From the NCBI GenBank assembly GCA_963752745.1, contig CAVWAK010000005.1:10682-74681 (forward strand): a DNA stretch of 64,000 nucleotides. The letters run 5' to 3'. Source of the stretch: Thiogranum sp963752745 (lineage in GTDB: Bacteria > Pseudomonadota > Gammaproteobacteria > DSM-19610). The notes beneath the pieces were generated by a model. The model worked only from the letters and a program-made list of their open reading frames with translations, did no database searches and was not told the origin of the DNA. Shown piece after piece: positions 1 to 9,071 of this stretch (positions are counted from its first letter, which is position 1; each line of letters opens with the position of its first letter). The position numbers were made by a program, and so were the translations under genes.

Positions 1-24
1 GAAAGTGGGATTAAAATCCAGCCC

Positions 25-53
25 CGGTGTCCAGCCCGAAAAACGGCTATAAT
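25..53 (+). promoter_or_regulatory. Possible sigma70 promoter for the first sulfotransferase operon
   Basis: A perfect TATAAT -10 hexamer is at 48-53, about 35 bases before the first start codon. The matching -35 region (around 25-30, CGGTGT) is poor, so only the -10 is convincing. It would drive the packed + strand run that follows. Confidence 0.4.
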
Positions 54-88
54 GGCCCGCTTTACTAAATAACCATAGCCGTACCTAC

Positions 89-1048
89 ATGCCCATTCTC
101 AGCGATAACGCTCGCAAAGCCCTGATCATCGGTCCCACCACCCTATTACCGCGCCCGCTGCGGGTTGCCGTTCGCAAGCAACGCCTCGGCAAACTGGAAG
201 TGGATATCGCCAGGCGCTCACAACTGATCATCGTCGCTCATCCAAAGAGCGGTAACACCTGGCTCAAGGTCATGTTGACGCGCCTCTACGGTATACGCCA
301 TGGAATCGCACCCGAGGATTTCTCCAAGTATCCGTCACTGGCTGACAGCAACCCGGCCATTCCGCGTTTCGCCGCGACCAACGGCTGGTACAGTTATGAA
401 CGTGCTATCGGTGACAAGCTTCAACCTGAGGCCCCTGACTCCGACCTCAAGCACAAGCCGGTCATGCTGCTGGCGCGCAACCCGCTGGATATCGCCGTAT
501 CGTGGTTCTTTCAGTTCACCAAGCGTCAGTCAGCGCATAAACAGGAACTGATCAACGCCGATCTCGCCCACCCGGTGGACCGTAGCAATATCGACATGTG
601 GGACTTTGTGCGCCACAGTGACATCGGCCTGAACTCGCTGATCGATTTTCTGAATTACTGGGAACAGGCGCTGGCAAAACTCGACAAAACACTGCTGACC
701 AACTACGAATCCCTGCGCGCTGACCCGGCATCGGTATTGCGGCAGATCACGGCGTTGATGGGCGACAGTTTTTCCGCTGAGGATATCCAGGAAGCCGTCG
801 ACTTCGGCTCTTTTGACAATCTCCGTAAACTCGAAAGTGAAGGCTTCTTCCGCTCAGGTGGTCTGACACTGCGCAATCCCAAGGACCCGGAAAGCTTCAA
901 GGTACGCCGCGCCAAGGTGGGTGGCTACCGCGACTACTTCACACCAGAACAGGCTGATGAACTGGAAGCACTGCTTCGCGAACGCCTGTCACCTTCTCTC
1001 GGTTATACCCCGCATAAAACCGACAGCGAAACCAGTGTCGCCGTCTGA
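89..1048 (+). CDS. PAPS-dependent sulfotransferase (Sulfotransfer_1 family)
   Basis: This is a 319-residue protein predicted to transfer sulfate from PAPS to a hydroxyl or amino group, acceptor unknown. The 5'-phosphosulfate loop PKSGNTWL is at residues 52-59 and the 3'-phosphate site RNPLDIAVS is at about 130-138. A conserved KVRRAKVGGYRDYF segment lies near the C-terminus. There is no signal peptide, so it should be cytosolic. It is a paralogue of the genes at 10227-11171 and 33092-34054, which share the loop layout and the C-terminal GGYRDYF block. The next gene starts inside its 3' end. Family assignment is firm; the substrate may be the product of the downstream glycosyltransferase, which is inference. 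Confidence 0.9.
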   Translation: MPILSDNARKALIIGPTTLLPRPLRVAVRKQRLGKLEVDIARRSQLIIVAHPKSGNTWLKVMLTRLYGIRHGIAPEDFSKYPSLADSNPAIPRFAATNGWYSYERAIGDKLQPEAPDSDLKHKPVMLLARNPLDIAVSWFFQFTKRQSAHKQELINADLAHPVDRSNIDMWDFVRHSDIGLNSLIDFLNYWEQALAKLDKTLLTNYESLRADPASVLRQITALMGDSFSAEDIQEAVDFGSFDNLRKLESEGFFRSGGLTLRNPKDPESFKVRRAKVGGYRDYFTPEQADELEALLRERLSPSLGYTPHKTDSETSVAV

Positions 1049-2150
1049 ATTACAGCCCCGCATCTGGCTGTTACTCGGCAACAAGAAAGGCGACAACGGC
1101 CAGGTTGAAACCATTGCCGCCGCCATCGAATCGCAACTCGGTTGGCACTGTGAGCGCAAGAACATCCAGGTCCGGGAACCCTTCCTGTTCGGCAAGCCGA
1201 AGGTCGGGCCGACGCTCTACCATGTTGAACGCGAACAATCTGACCCGCTGGAAGCCCCCTGGCCGGATCTGATCATCACCGTTGGACGCAGTCCGGCCAA
1301 TGTTGCGCTGTGGGTCAAACAACAATCCGGCGGCCGCAGCCGCATCGCCCTGGTAGGAAAACCTTCCGGCTACATGGAACACTTTGACCTGATCATCACC
1401 AGCGCCGAGACACTGCCCGCACCCTACCCCAACGTGCTGCGTATCAATATGCCGTTAATGCGTATTAACCAGGCCGCTATCGATCAAGGCGCAAAAGACT
1501 GGGAAGACCGCTTTTCAGCGCTGCCGCGCCCTTTGGTCGGCATCATGGTCGGCGGCCCGACCAATCCGTTTGTGTTCAACCATTCAGTCACTGACAAGCT
1601 GGTCGAAGAAGCTGACCGCATTATTGCGGAAGGTGGCACACCCTATTTCACTACTTCAAGACGCACCCCGCCGCACATCACTGACCAGCTCAAACAGCGA
1701 CTGACCAATCGGTCAGTATTTTATGACTGGAACGACAGCAGTGCCGATAACCCCTATATGGGTCTAATGGGGCTCGCCGATCGCTTTGTGGTCACCGGTG
1801 ACAGCATTTCCATGATGGTGGAAGTCATTCACCTCAAGAAACCCCTGCAGATCCTGCCATTACCTACCGGCCTGCTGGGCGGGCTGGACCAGACACGCCG
1901 CTCACTGGCACGCTGGCTGTACCAGCCGGCCGATGGCAGCCTGACCAGCCGGCTGCGTATCGGTCTGGCACACCTTATTTACCGCACCTACCTGATTCGC
2001 CACACCCGCCACTACCCCGGTTTTCACCAGCTACTGGTGAACCTGGAACTTGCCACCTGGCAGGGCGAACCAGCCTCCCCACCAGCTGGCAAGATGCCCG
2101 ATGATATTCCACATGTCCTGACTTTTATCAAGGCTATTACTACCCACTGA
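1035..2150 (+). CDS. ELM1-like (DUF1022) GT-B-fold protein
   Basis: About 371 residues resembling the Mito_fiss_Elm1 family (PF06258), whose bacterial members look like GT-B-fold nucleotide-sugar-binding proteins of unknown reaction. Visible family features are LLLGNKKGDNGQ at the N-terminus, the VGRSPANVAL segment, LVGIMVGGPTNPF in the middle and VTGDSISMMVEV near the end. The longest open frame begins at 921, but that part only overlaps the sulfotransferase; a GTG at 1035 gives a normal family N-terminus and a 14-base overlap, indicating translational coupling. It probably works with the neighbouring sulfotransferase and glycosyltransferase in envelope glycan assembly (inference). Confidence 0.75.
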   Translation: MSPSELQPRIWLLLGNKKGDNGQVETIAAAIESQLGWHCERKNIQVREPFLFGKPKVGPTLYHVEREQSDPLEAPWPDLIITVGRSPANVALWVKQQSGGRSRIALVGKPSGYMEHFDLIITSAETLPAPYPNVLRINMPLMRINQAAIDQGAKDWEDRFSALPRPLVGIMVGGPTNPFVFNHSVTDKLVEEADRIIAEGGTPYFTTSRRTPPHITDQLKQRLTNRSVFYDWNDSSADNPYMGLMGLADRFVVTGDSISMMVEVIHLKKPLQILPLPTGLLGGLDQTRRSLARWLYQPADGSLTSRLRIGLAHLIYRTYLIRHTRHYPGFHQLLVNLELATWQGEPASPPAGKMPDDIPHVLTFIKAITTH

Positions 2151-2295
2151 AAAACTGTTGTGGAACTTTTGTGTTGTTGATAGATCTGAGTCATTCGCCA
2201 CATTGCCAGCGAGACGACTTCCACCCTGGAAGCGAACTGTGAAATAATGCACCCCATTCTGGACCACAGGCATTCATTTGCCGGACACAGATACT

Positions 2296-2931
2296 ATGGC
2301 TCTGCTTAATCTTGCTGCCTTTGACAATACGCCGCTGCAACGCGATCCTTTTGACTTCCTGATTGCGGAAGGCGTGATGTCCGATGAAACCCTGGAAGAA
2401 GTTAACCGTGATTACCCGTCTATCGATATTCCCGCTAACTTCAAACCGGAAGATCTGGAGTACGGCCCGTCTTTCAGGCAACTTCTGGAAGAAGTCGACA
2501 GCGATGAATTCCAGGCCGCGGTAGAAAACAAGTTCGGCGTTGATCTGCACAACACTACCAAGACCATCACTGTACGCAAATACTCGGAGAAGAGTGATGG
2601 CAATATCCACACCGATCACCCCAGCAAAGTGATGACGGTACTGATCTACTTCAGCAAGGAATGGACACAGGAAGGTGGCAAGCTGCGCATGTTACGCAGC
2701 AGGAAAGACATTGAAGACTACGCAGCCGAAGCCACGCCTGTTGGCGGCACCCTGCTGGCCTTCCGCCGCAGTAACAAGTCCTATCACGGCTACAAGCGCT
2801 TCAAGGGTGAACGCCGCATGCTGCAGGTCAACTGGGTCAAGTCGAGCCGACTGGCCTGGTACGCACAACAACTGTCACGCTTCGGTACGCACACCGGAAA
2901 ACGCCTGCTGCGCGTCGCCCGCGGTTTCTGA
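2296..2931 (+). CDS. 2OG-Fe(II) oxygenase, prolyl-4-hydroxylase-like
   Basis: A 211-residue protein with the double-stranded beta-helix signature of 2-oxoglutarate/iron oxygenases. The iron ligands are HTD (His105, Asp107) and a distal His at about 164 in SYHGYK, followed by Arg at about 174, the usual 2-oxoglutarate anchor. Such enzymes hydroxylate proteins, sugars or small molecules; the substrate is unknown. No signal peptide. A TTG at 2278 is also in frame with an AGG eight bases upstream and would add six residues; I prefer the ATG. The glycosyltransferase starts five bases after its stop. Confidence 0.8.
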   Translation: MALLNLAAFDNTPLQRDPFDFLIAEGVMSDETLEEVNRDYPSIDIPANFKPEDLEYGPSFRQLLEEVDSDEFQAAVENKFGVDLHNTTKTITVRKYSEKSDGNIHTDHPSKVMTVLIYFSKEWTQEGGKLRMLRSRKDIEDYAAEATPVGGTLLAFRRSNKSYHGYKRFKGERRMLQVNWVKSSRLAWYAQQLSRFGTHTGKRLLRVARGF

Positions 2932-2935
2932 TCAC

Positions 2936-4183
2936 TTGTCAGAAGCCTCCCATCGCCTGTGCCTGGCGTCACCGGTCTTCTTTCCAACCTATGGTGGTTC
3001 CCTGCTCAGATTCAAGAGCTACCTGCCCGGCCTGAGCCAGCGTAATCTGGATATCCGCGTGTATACCGGCACGCCACACAACAAGGAGATGTCTGCCGAG
3101 GAAGCCAGTCAATGGGACAATTACCCGGTAGGTGAATTCATGCCCCTGTCAACTGTCGATGGTATACCGGTACATCGCGTGCGCCTGCCAGACACCAAGG
3201 GCAAATCGCGCACCGGGATTTTCAATGACCGTATGCTCGAATTCTGCGATGCGCCGGACTACCGACCCGATGTGATCCAGATGGTCGGCCCACTCAAGCC
3301 GCGCTCCATCCCGCTATTAAAGCAACTGCGCGAACGCGGGATTCGCACATTGTATGCAGTCACCGTAGCACCACCCAGGCCGGCAAAGCGTAAGTGGTAC
3401 AGCTGGTCACAGCGCCGCGAAGTGGAACTGTTCGAACAACTGGATTGCATAGTTACCAATAACGAGCCACTAAAGGACTTCGTGCGCGACATGGGGATTC
3501 GTACGCGCGTCGAAGTGATTCCCAATGGCATTGATCTGACACGTTTCAGGCCGGCAGAGAACCCGGGTGAAACGCAGGCGCTGCGTCAGTCACTGGGCAT
3601 TAACGCCACAGACATCATGATCACCACCGTTGGCGGTATCATGCCACGCAAGGGTAGCGATATTTTTATTGAGGCCTGGGCGGCACTGGCCCAGGCTTAT
3701 CCAAACACTCACCTGGTGCTGGTCGGTCCGCGCAAGGATATTGATCAGCCTGGCCTGAAACTTTTTCGGCGCCGCCTGGAATCGCTCATCAAGCAGTCTG
3801 GCGCACCCGAGCGCGTCCACTTCACCGGACTCATCGACAACGTCGATACACTGGCGCGCGCGTCAGATATATTTGTGTTGCCCTCCGAACGCGAGGGCAT
3901 GCCCAACTCGGTACTCGAAGCCATGGCGTCCAGGGTGCCGGTCATCATTACACCTTTCACCGGCCTGTCCAGCGATCTGGGGACCGCCGGCAAGCATTAC
4001 CTCTTGAGTGAGCGCACTGCAGCGGCGTTATCCGAACACCTGAAACAACTGCTCGATAACGTCGAATATCGAACCACACTGGCCCGCTCCGGGTACGACT
4101 GGGTAAGTAACACGCTGGGCCTGGACAAGAGTCTCGACAGGTACGCCGGGCTCTATCACGAACTCGCCTCCAAGCGCGGCTGA
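2936..4183 (+). CDS. Family 4-type glycosyltransferase (GT-B)
   Basis: About 415 residues. The N-terminal half has the GT4 donor-side start SPVFFPTYGGSLLRF; the C-terminal half has the hallmark VIPNGIDLTRFRP, VGGIMPRKGSDIFIEAW, HLVLVGP and the EREGMPNSVLEAMASRVPVI loop with the retaining-GT4 glutamates. It should transfer a nucleotide-activated sugar to a lipid-linked or glycan acceptor at the cytoplasmic face. The frame is open far upstream (from 2675), but that part lies inside the oxygenase gene. A TTG at 2936, just after the oxygenase stop, gives a natural GT4 N-terminus. It closes the sulfotransferase-ELM1-oxygenase-glycosyltransferase run. Confidence 0.85.
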   Translation: MSEASHRLCLASPVFFPTYGGSLLRFKSYLPGLSQRNLDIRVYTGTPHNKEMSAEEASQWDNYPVGEFMPLSTVDGIPVHRVRLPDTKGKSRTGIFNDRMLEFCDAPDYRPDVIQMVGPLKPRSIPLLKQLRERGIRTLYAVTVAPPRPAKRKWYSWSQRREVELFEQLDCIVTNNEPLKDFVRDMGIRTRVEVIPNGIDLTRFRPAENPGETQALRQSLGINATDIMITTVGGIMPRKGSDIFIEAWAALAQAYPNTHLVLVGPRKDIDQPGLKLFRRRLESLIKQSGAPERVHFTGLIDNVDTLARASDIFVLPSEREGMPNSVLEAMASRVPVIITPFTGLSSDLGTAGKHYLLSERTAAALSEHLKQLLDNVEYRTTLARSGYDWVSNTLGLDKSLDRYAGLYHELASKRG

Positions 4184-4224
4184 AAACACAGGAAACGTAA
4201 CCGCGTCCCGTGCCTGGCCGATGG

Positions 4225-4300
4225 CGCCACAGGGTGACCCACCTGAATACCGGAACGGCCAATAAACCCGGTAGTCAACACTAACTCGTCCGATTTACGA
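4225..4300 (-). pseudogene. Remnant of a DUF192 gene 3' end
   Basis: On the minus strand this stretch encodes GFIGRSGIQVGH, matching GFIRRSGIRLGH near the end of the intact DUF192 protein at 7485-7988. At nucleotide level 4247-4271 and 7558-7582 agree at 23 of 25 bases in the same orientation. The rest of the gene is absent. The gap 4184-4507 holds nothing else I recognise except the AAAGGGG-type ribosome binding site of the next gene. The two copies flank the GGDEF-EAL gene. Confidence 0.55.
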
Positions 4301-4507
4301 ATCCAGGCCGGCCGCATTCTCCAGCAGCCATTACCTGTTAACCACATCACAATCTTTCTAAAGTTAGCACCAATACAACCGATGAATATCCATGCTTCGG
4401 CATAAAAAGAGAGATATCAGAATAGACTCTGTAATCAACTGTTATATATGGATATTAACCGGTATGGATTACCTAGATTTCTAACTTGAAAGAAAGGGGT
4501 CCATGCA

Positions 4508-7393
4508 ATGACAGAAAACGGGGTTCCAGTAGCCGCTGAGCCCGCGGTTGAAACAGACCCGCCAGTTATAAAGCCCGCAGAAACAATCAATCGCCACCAG
4601 TTCCGCCGCGCCCAGGCTCGTTTGTTTCACCAACAGATGCGCTTTGAGCTGCTCATGAACATGGTAGTGGTTGCTGCCATCTGTTCGGTATTCTGGAACA
4701 GTACGCCGCGTCTCTACATCGGTGGTTGGTCATTGCTGATTATGCTGACGCTTGCCTGGCGATCGCTGTTTATCACGGATCGTAGCGCAACACAGAATAA
4801 AAATGACGGAAGTGTCTGGAGAGAAGGCTATGGCTTTGCCGCCCTGATTTCCGGAACGGCATGGGGATTCGTGGGTGCTGCTGCACTGCTGTACAGCAAC
4901 ACAAATATACAAATAGTCTGCCTCGTGGCCCTTATATGCGTGACACTTGCCGCATACACTTCGATGCAATCCTCACCGAAGGTTTTCGCGGCCTTTGCTG
5001 TACCGGCGCTGTCACCGAGTATATGGAGTCTGGCAAGTACCGGAGAGCATTTGAGTTCAATCCTGGCAGGCTCTGTCACCTTGCTCGGATTGCTCATGCT
5101 TGCCTGGTCCCGCAGCTTTAAATCCATGTTGATCGATTCAATAAAACTGAGTTCGCACAATACAGAGCTGATTCGTGACCTTATGACATCCCGCGAGTCG
5201 AGGGAGAATACCAGGCGAGAGCTGGAGAGCACCAACCACGAGCTGGAAACCCAGATTTATGAGCGCCGCGAAGCAGAAAACCGCATCCGGGAATCGAAAA
5301 ACCGGATCCAGGCGATCATAGAGGGCATGCAGGATACCATTATCCATGTTGACAGGGACGGAACCATAAACTGGGTTACACCTTCGATCAAACAACTTCT
5401 TGGCTACAACGCGGAAGAAGCAAGTGGGCTCGATGTGGTAAAACTTTATCTATCGCCGGAGGACAAGGAAAAGCATGATAATGCGCTGGATTCAAGTTTC
5501 GGCGGGCTACAGAATCACGAATTTGTTCTCAGGCACAAGTCCGGTCATGGCGTGTGGGTGTCCGAAAACTGCGTTTACAAGTATAACGAGGTCGGTGGAA
5601 TCACAGGATATGAAGCTACCCTTCGAGATATCACCGCGTTAAAGCAGACCAAAGAAGCGTTATTTCTTGCACAGGAACGGGCCTATGTCACCCTGGGTTC
5701 CATTGGTGACGGTGTAATCGCCGTCAACATGGATGGAAAAATCGATTATATGAATATAGTCGCTGAACAGGGAACAGGATGGAACCTGGAAGAAGCGCAT
5801 GGCAAGTCCATGGGCGAAGTATTCAGAATTGTAGATGAAAAGACCCTGGAGTCCACCCCGGACCCCATTGCATTGTGCCTGGAAGAAGGCAGGGCAACAA
5901 TGCTTCCCGGTTATCTTCTTTTAATACACAGGCATATACAGCAGCACCTGTCTATTGAGGTGAATGCTGCACCAATCCGCAACTCGAATAGAGAAATCAG
6001 CGGTGTAGTCCTTGTGTTCCATGATGTTTCCGAACTTCGAAGCCTGGCACAAATGACCTACCACGCCACGCATGATTCCCTTACCGGATTAATCAACAGG
6101 AGGGAATTCGAAAAACGCGTCAACCAGGCATTGCAATATACACGAGACAAAGATAAGCGCTATGCACTCTGTTACATTGACCTTGATAACTTCAAGGTGG
6201 TCAACGACACCTGTGGACATGGGGCCGGGGATGAACTGCTTAAGCAGCTGACCATGACTTTGCGTGTCAACCTCCGCGAAGGTGACACGCTTTCCAGAAT
6301 TGGTGGTGACGAGTTCGGGATACTGTTTTCCGGATGTTCTATTTCGTCGGCCAAACGGCTTGCCGAGAAGATCCGCAAGCGGGTTGATGAATTCCGTTTT
6401 GCCTGGCACAACAAGACATTTCGAATTGGTGCGAGTATCGGACTGGTACCTGTTACTGCTGAAAGCGGGACGATCAGTGATGTGCTGAGTGCAGCGGACT
6501 CCGCCTGCTACGTGGCCAAGGAGAACGGTCGTAACAGGGTTCATGTATACAAGAATAACGATATCGCCGTGGCTGAGCAGAAGGGCCAGATGCAGTGGGT
6601 GCATCGAATACAGGATGTACTGGAGAAAAACAGGTTCAAACTGTATTTTCAGACTATAGCTCCAATCCATGATATCCCCGGGGAGAAGAACAAGCTGCAT
6701 GGAGAGGTGCTGATCAGAATGCTGGACGAGGATGGAAGCCTGATCGGCCCGGACTCATTTATCCCCGCGGCCGAACGCTACTCGCTAATGGGCTCAATCG
6801 ATCAGTGGGTTGTAAAGAACACGCTTGAAGTGCTTGGCAGAGATGTTGATTACATCCAGAATAAAATCAGCGCATGCAGCATTAATCTCTCCGGTCAGTC
6901 TCTATCCGATGACAGGTTCATGAGTGAACTTGTTGCCTTGATTGACGACATGGATATACCACCGGAATTGCTGTGTTTTGAGATCACCGAGACCGCCGTC
7001 ATCTCTAACTTGAGTAACGCCACGCGCCTGATTGACACACTCCGGGACATGGGCTGCAAATTCGCGCTCGATGATTTCGGCGTTGGCCTTAGCTCTTTCG
7101 GTTACCTGAAAAACCTCGCCGTGGACTATCTCAAGCTGGATGGTTGTTTTATAAAGAATATGACCAGAGACAGCATTGATTATGCAATGGTTCACTCCAT
7201 TAATCATGTCGGCCAGACACTAAAGATAAAGACCATTGCGGAGTTTGTCGAGAATAACGAGACTCTAGAGGCGTTACGCGAAATTGGTGTTGACTATGCC
7301 CAGGGCTACGGAATTGCCAAGCCGATTCCTCTTGAGGAAGCTCTCTATGGAGGCAGATACAAAACGGGCCTGAAACTCGTTGCCGCAAACTAG
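4508..7393 (+). CDS. Membrane-anchored PAS-PAS-GGDEF-EAL cyclic-di-GMP enzyme
   Basis: A 961-residue bifunctional c-di-GMP protein. Residues about 45-210 hold several hydrophobic segments (sensor or anchor), followed by a coiled coil at about 215-265, a PAS domain (about 265-375) and a second PAS (about 385-515). The GGDEF domain has an intact GGDEF near residue 600, preceded five residues earlier by REGD, the RxxD inhibitory site. The EAL domain has EVL in place of EAL but keeps NLSGQS, EITETA, LDDFG, LKLDG and AEFVE, so phosphodiesterase activity is plausible. The ATG follows AAAGGGG. It stands alone, with no adjacent effector. Confidence 0.92.
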   Translation: MTENGVPVAAEPAVETDPPVIKPAETINRHQFRRAQARLFHQQMRFELLMNMVVVAAICSVFWNSTPRLYIGGWSLLIMLTLAWRSLFITDRSATQNKNDGSVWREGYGFAALISGTAWGFVGAAALLYSNTNIQIVCLVALICVTLAAYTSMQSSPKVFAAFAVPALSPSIWSLASTGEHLSSILAGSVTLLGLLMLAWSRSFKSMLIDSIKLSSHNTELIRDLMTSRESRENTRRELESTNHELETQIYERREAENRIRESKNRIQAIIEGMQDTIIHVDRDGTINWVTPSIKQLLGYNAEEASGLDVVKLYLSPEDKEKHDNALDSSFGGLQNHEFVLRHKSGHGVWVSENCVYKYNEVGGITGYEATLRDITALKQTKEALFLAQERAYVTLGSIGDGVIAVNMDGKIDYMNIVAEQGTGWNLEEAHGKSMGEVFRIVDEKTLESTPDPIALCLEEGRATMLPGYLLLIHRHIQQHLSIEVNAAPIRNSNREISGVVLVFHDVSELRSLAQMTYHATHDSLTGLINRREFEKRVNQALQYTRDKDKRYALCYIDLDNFKVVNDTCGHGAGDELLKQLTMTLRVNLREGDTLSRIGGDEFGILFSGCSISSAKRLAEKIRKRVDEFRFAWHNKTFRIGASIGLVPVTAESGTISDVLSAADSACYVAKENGRNRVHVYKNNDIAVAEQKGQMQWVHRIQDVLEKNRFKLYFQTIAPIHDIPGEKNKLHGEVLIRMLDEDGSLIGPDSFIPAAERYSLMGSIDQWVVKNTLEVLGRDVDYIQNKISACSINLSGQSLSDDRFMSELVALIDDMDIPPELLCFEITETAVISNLSNATRLIDTLRDMGCKFALDDFGVGLSSFGYLKNLAVDYLKLDGCFIKNMTRDSIDYAMVHSINHVGQTLKIKTIAEFVENNETLEALREIGVDYAQGYGIAKPIPLEEALYGGRYKTGLKLVAAN

Positions 7394-7484
7394 GATTGGA
7401 ATGTGATATGGCGGAACTGGATCTACAGATTCCAGAATATGCCACCGGCGCAGATGGTGCGAACCGGTTTAAGCCAGGCCAGGT

Positions 7485-7988
7485 CTAACCAATAACGTCA
7501 CAGTGACGCTCAAGCATCTTTTCTGGCACATGGTACTGCACATTGTGCCCCAGCCGGATACCGGAACGACGAATAAACCCGGCATTTACTTCAACAACAG
7601 CGGCAACCAGCTGTGGCGAACTGATACTACGCAGCGACAGCGGCGTGGTTGATTCCACCAGGCCGACGACACGGTAATCCGCGTCAACGAACAGAATATC
7701 CAGCGGGATATAAGTATCTTTCATCCACATCGATACCTTGTCCACCGGGTCAATCAGAAACAGCATACCGGCATCATCTTCCAGACTGGTACGCCCCTGC
7801 AGACCACGAAGCCGCTGCCTGGGACAGGCGGCTATTTCAAGATTAAGAACAATTTTTTCATTACCCTGATTCACGATTAATGCAGTTGAGAGCGCCTGTT
7901 TTTCAGCAGCGACTGAAACTGACAGCAACAGGACCAGCACACCTGCCAAAGCAGTCAGTCGATTTCTTGAATACACTTTCACGCTCAT
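7485..7988 (-). CDS. DUF192 family exported protein
   Basis: A 167-residue protein with an N-terminal signal peptide (hydrophobic segment ending near residue 28 at SVAAEK) and a complete DUF192 (PF02643) domain. Family features are CPRQRLRGLQGRTSL, GMLFLID, the MWMKDTYIPLDILFVD core and the C-terminal GFIRRSGIRLGH. The family's biochemical function is not established. It is probably periplasmic and appears to be a single-gene unit. A fragment of a second copy lies on the other side of the GGDEF-EAL gene. The gap 7989-8183 shows nothing recognisable. Confidence 0.85.
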   Translation of the reverse strand: MSVKVYSRNRLTALAGVLVLLLSVSVAAEKQALSTALIVNQGNEKIVLNLEIAACPRQRLRGLQGRTSLEDDAGMLFLIDPVDKVSMWMKDTYIPLDILFVDADYRVVGLVESTTPLSLRSISSPQLVAAVVEVNAGFIRRSGIRLGHNVQYHVPEKMLERHCDVIG

Positions 7989-8183
7989 TGCATGTCTGTC
8001 CCGAAGAAAATACCGGGGCTGAAACGCCCTATTCCTCCCATATCGACAATCTGTAGCTGGTCTTAAGCCAGTCGATCCATACCCGGCCTGAATGAACCAC
8101 TGTTGTTACAATTCTGATTTCTGTCCCGCAGTTTGCCACGCCGAAAGAGCTGAAAAGAAAATCAGCAGGCAGTGAGCGCATCG

Positions 8184-8813
8184 TCATCCTTTCATAACAC
8201 CCTCAATAAGCAGATAAACATCATCTTTTAAAAACCGTTTACTGGTGATCTCCAGTTCCGCAGACTCCTCAATGTATTGAACTGTTTTTCTGTCAAACCT
8301 GGCCCCGTAGACTTTTTCAACAAAAGAAGCAAATAAATCCTGACGTCTTCTTATTTTCCGGTTTTTTGAATAAATCATTTCAAGCAACCTGAATTTCCCT
8401 CCCGGCTTCAGAACGCGACTAAACTGCTCCAGTGCCCCAGGCTGGAATTCATCCGGCATGACACAACAAAGGAAAGTGGACACTATCCAGTCATATTGAT
8501 TCGAATGGACCAGATGCATAACGCTGGCATCGTCATGTAGAAGTTCGATCTTGCAACTTGCCTTCTTTACCTTCCTGGCGGCTTTTCTTAACATGACATC
8601 GCTTAGATCGACGCCTGTCAATTCAACGCTTGCATGATAGTGCTGGAAATTTCTTCCTGTTCCCACCCCTGCTTCCAGCACCTTGCCACGCAAATCACCC
8701 AACAACATTGGCCGCCATTCCCGGTAAATACGCTCCCACGGATAATCCAGCACGTCATAAAACATGGCTGTGATATTGTATTTGGCACGCAAGGACAGGT
8801 TTTCTTCTCTCAC
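8184..8813 (-). CDS. Class I SAM-dependent methyltransferase
   Basis: A 209-residue Methyltransf_11/25-type protein. Motif I VLEAGVGTGRN lies near residues 45-55, the acidic motif II appears as LTGVDLSDVML, and a motif-IV-like segment precedes VLKPGGKFRLLE. The residues after the Rossmann core resemble small phospholipid or quinone methyltransferases, but the substrate cannot be named. The gap to the right (8814-9071) has no gene I can support, though it is AT-rich and could hold the promoter. Confidence 0.8.
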   Translation of the reverse strand: MREENLSLRAKYNITAMFYDVLDYPWERIYREWRPMLLGDLRGKVLEAGVGTGRNFQHYHASVELTGVDLSDVMLRKAARKVKKASCKIELLHDDASVMHLVHSNQYDWIVSTFLCCVMPDEFQPGALEQFSRVLKPGGKFRLLEMIYSKNRKIRRRQDLFASFVEKVYGARFDRKTVQYIEESAELEITSKRFLKDDVYLLIEGVMKG

Positions 8814-9071
8814 GAAAACACCCTTTCATATCTTGCTAATATTTAAAATTGTATGCGTTCCTGTTCGCTACGGCAGTTTTTTATTCCTGCTCCTGTTTAT
8901 CAACCGCTTTCTATCCATAAACCCTGATCTATATCAAATGGACCTTAAGTAGCGGGAGAGTTGTCTCGACACAATCAGTTTCTGTAAATGAAAACACCTC
9001 TCTGGATTACCCTCCCCCTTACCGGCAATGTGGCATATTATTCAGCAAGGCGAGAATCTATAAGCCATGAG

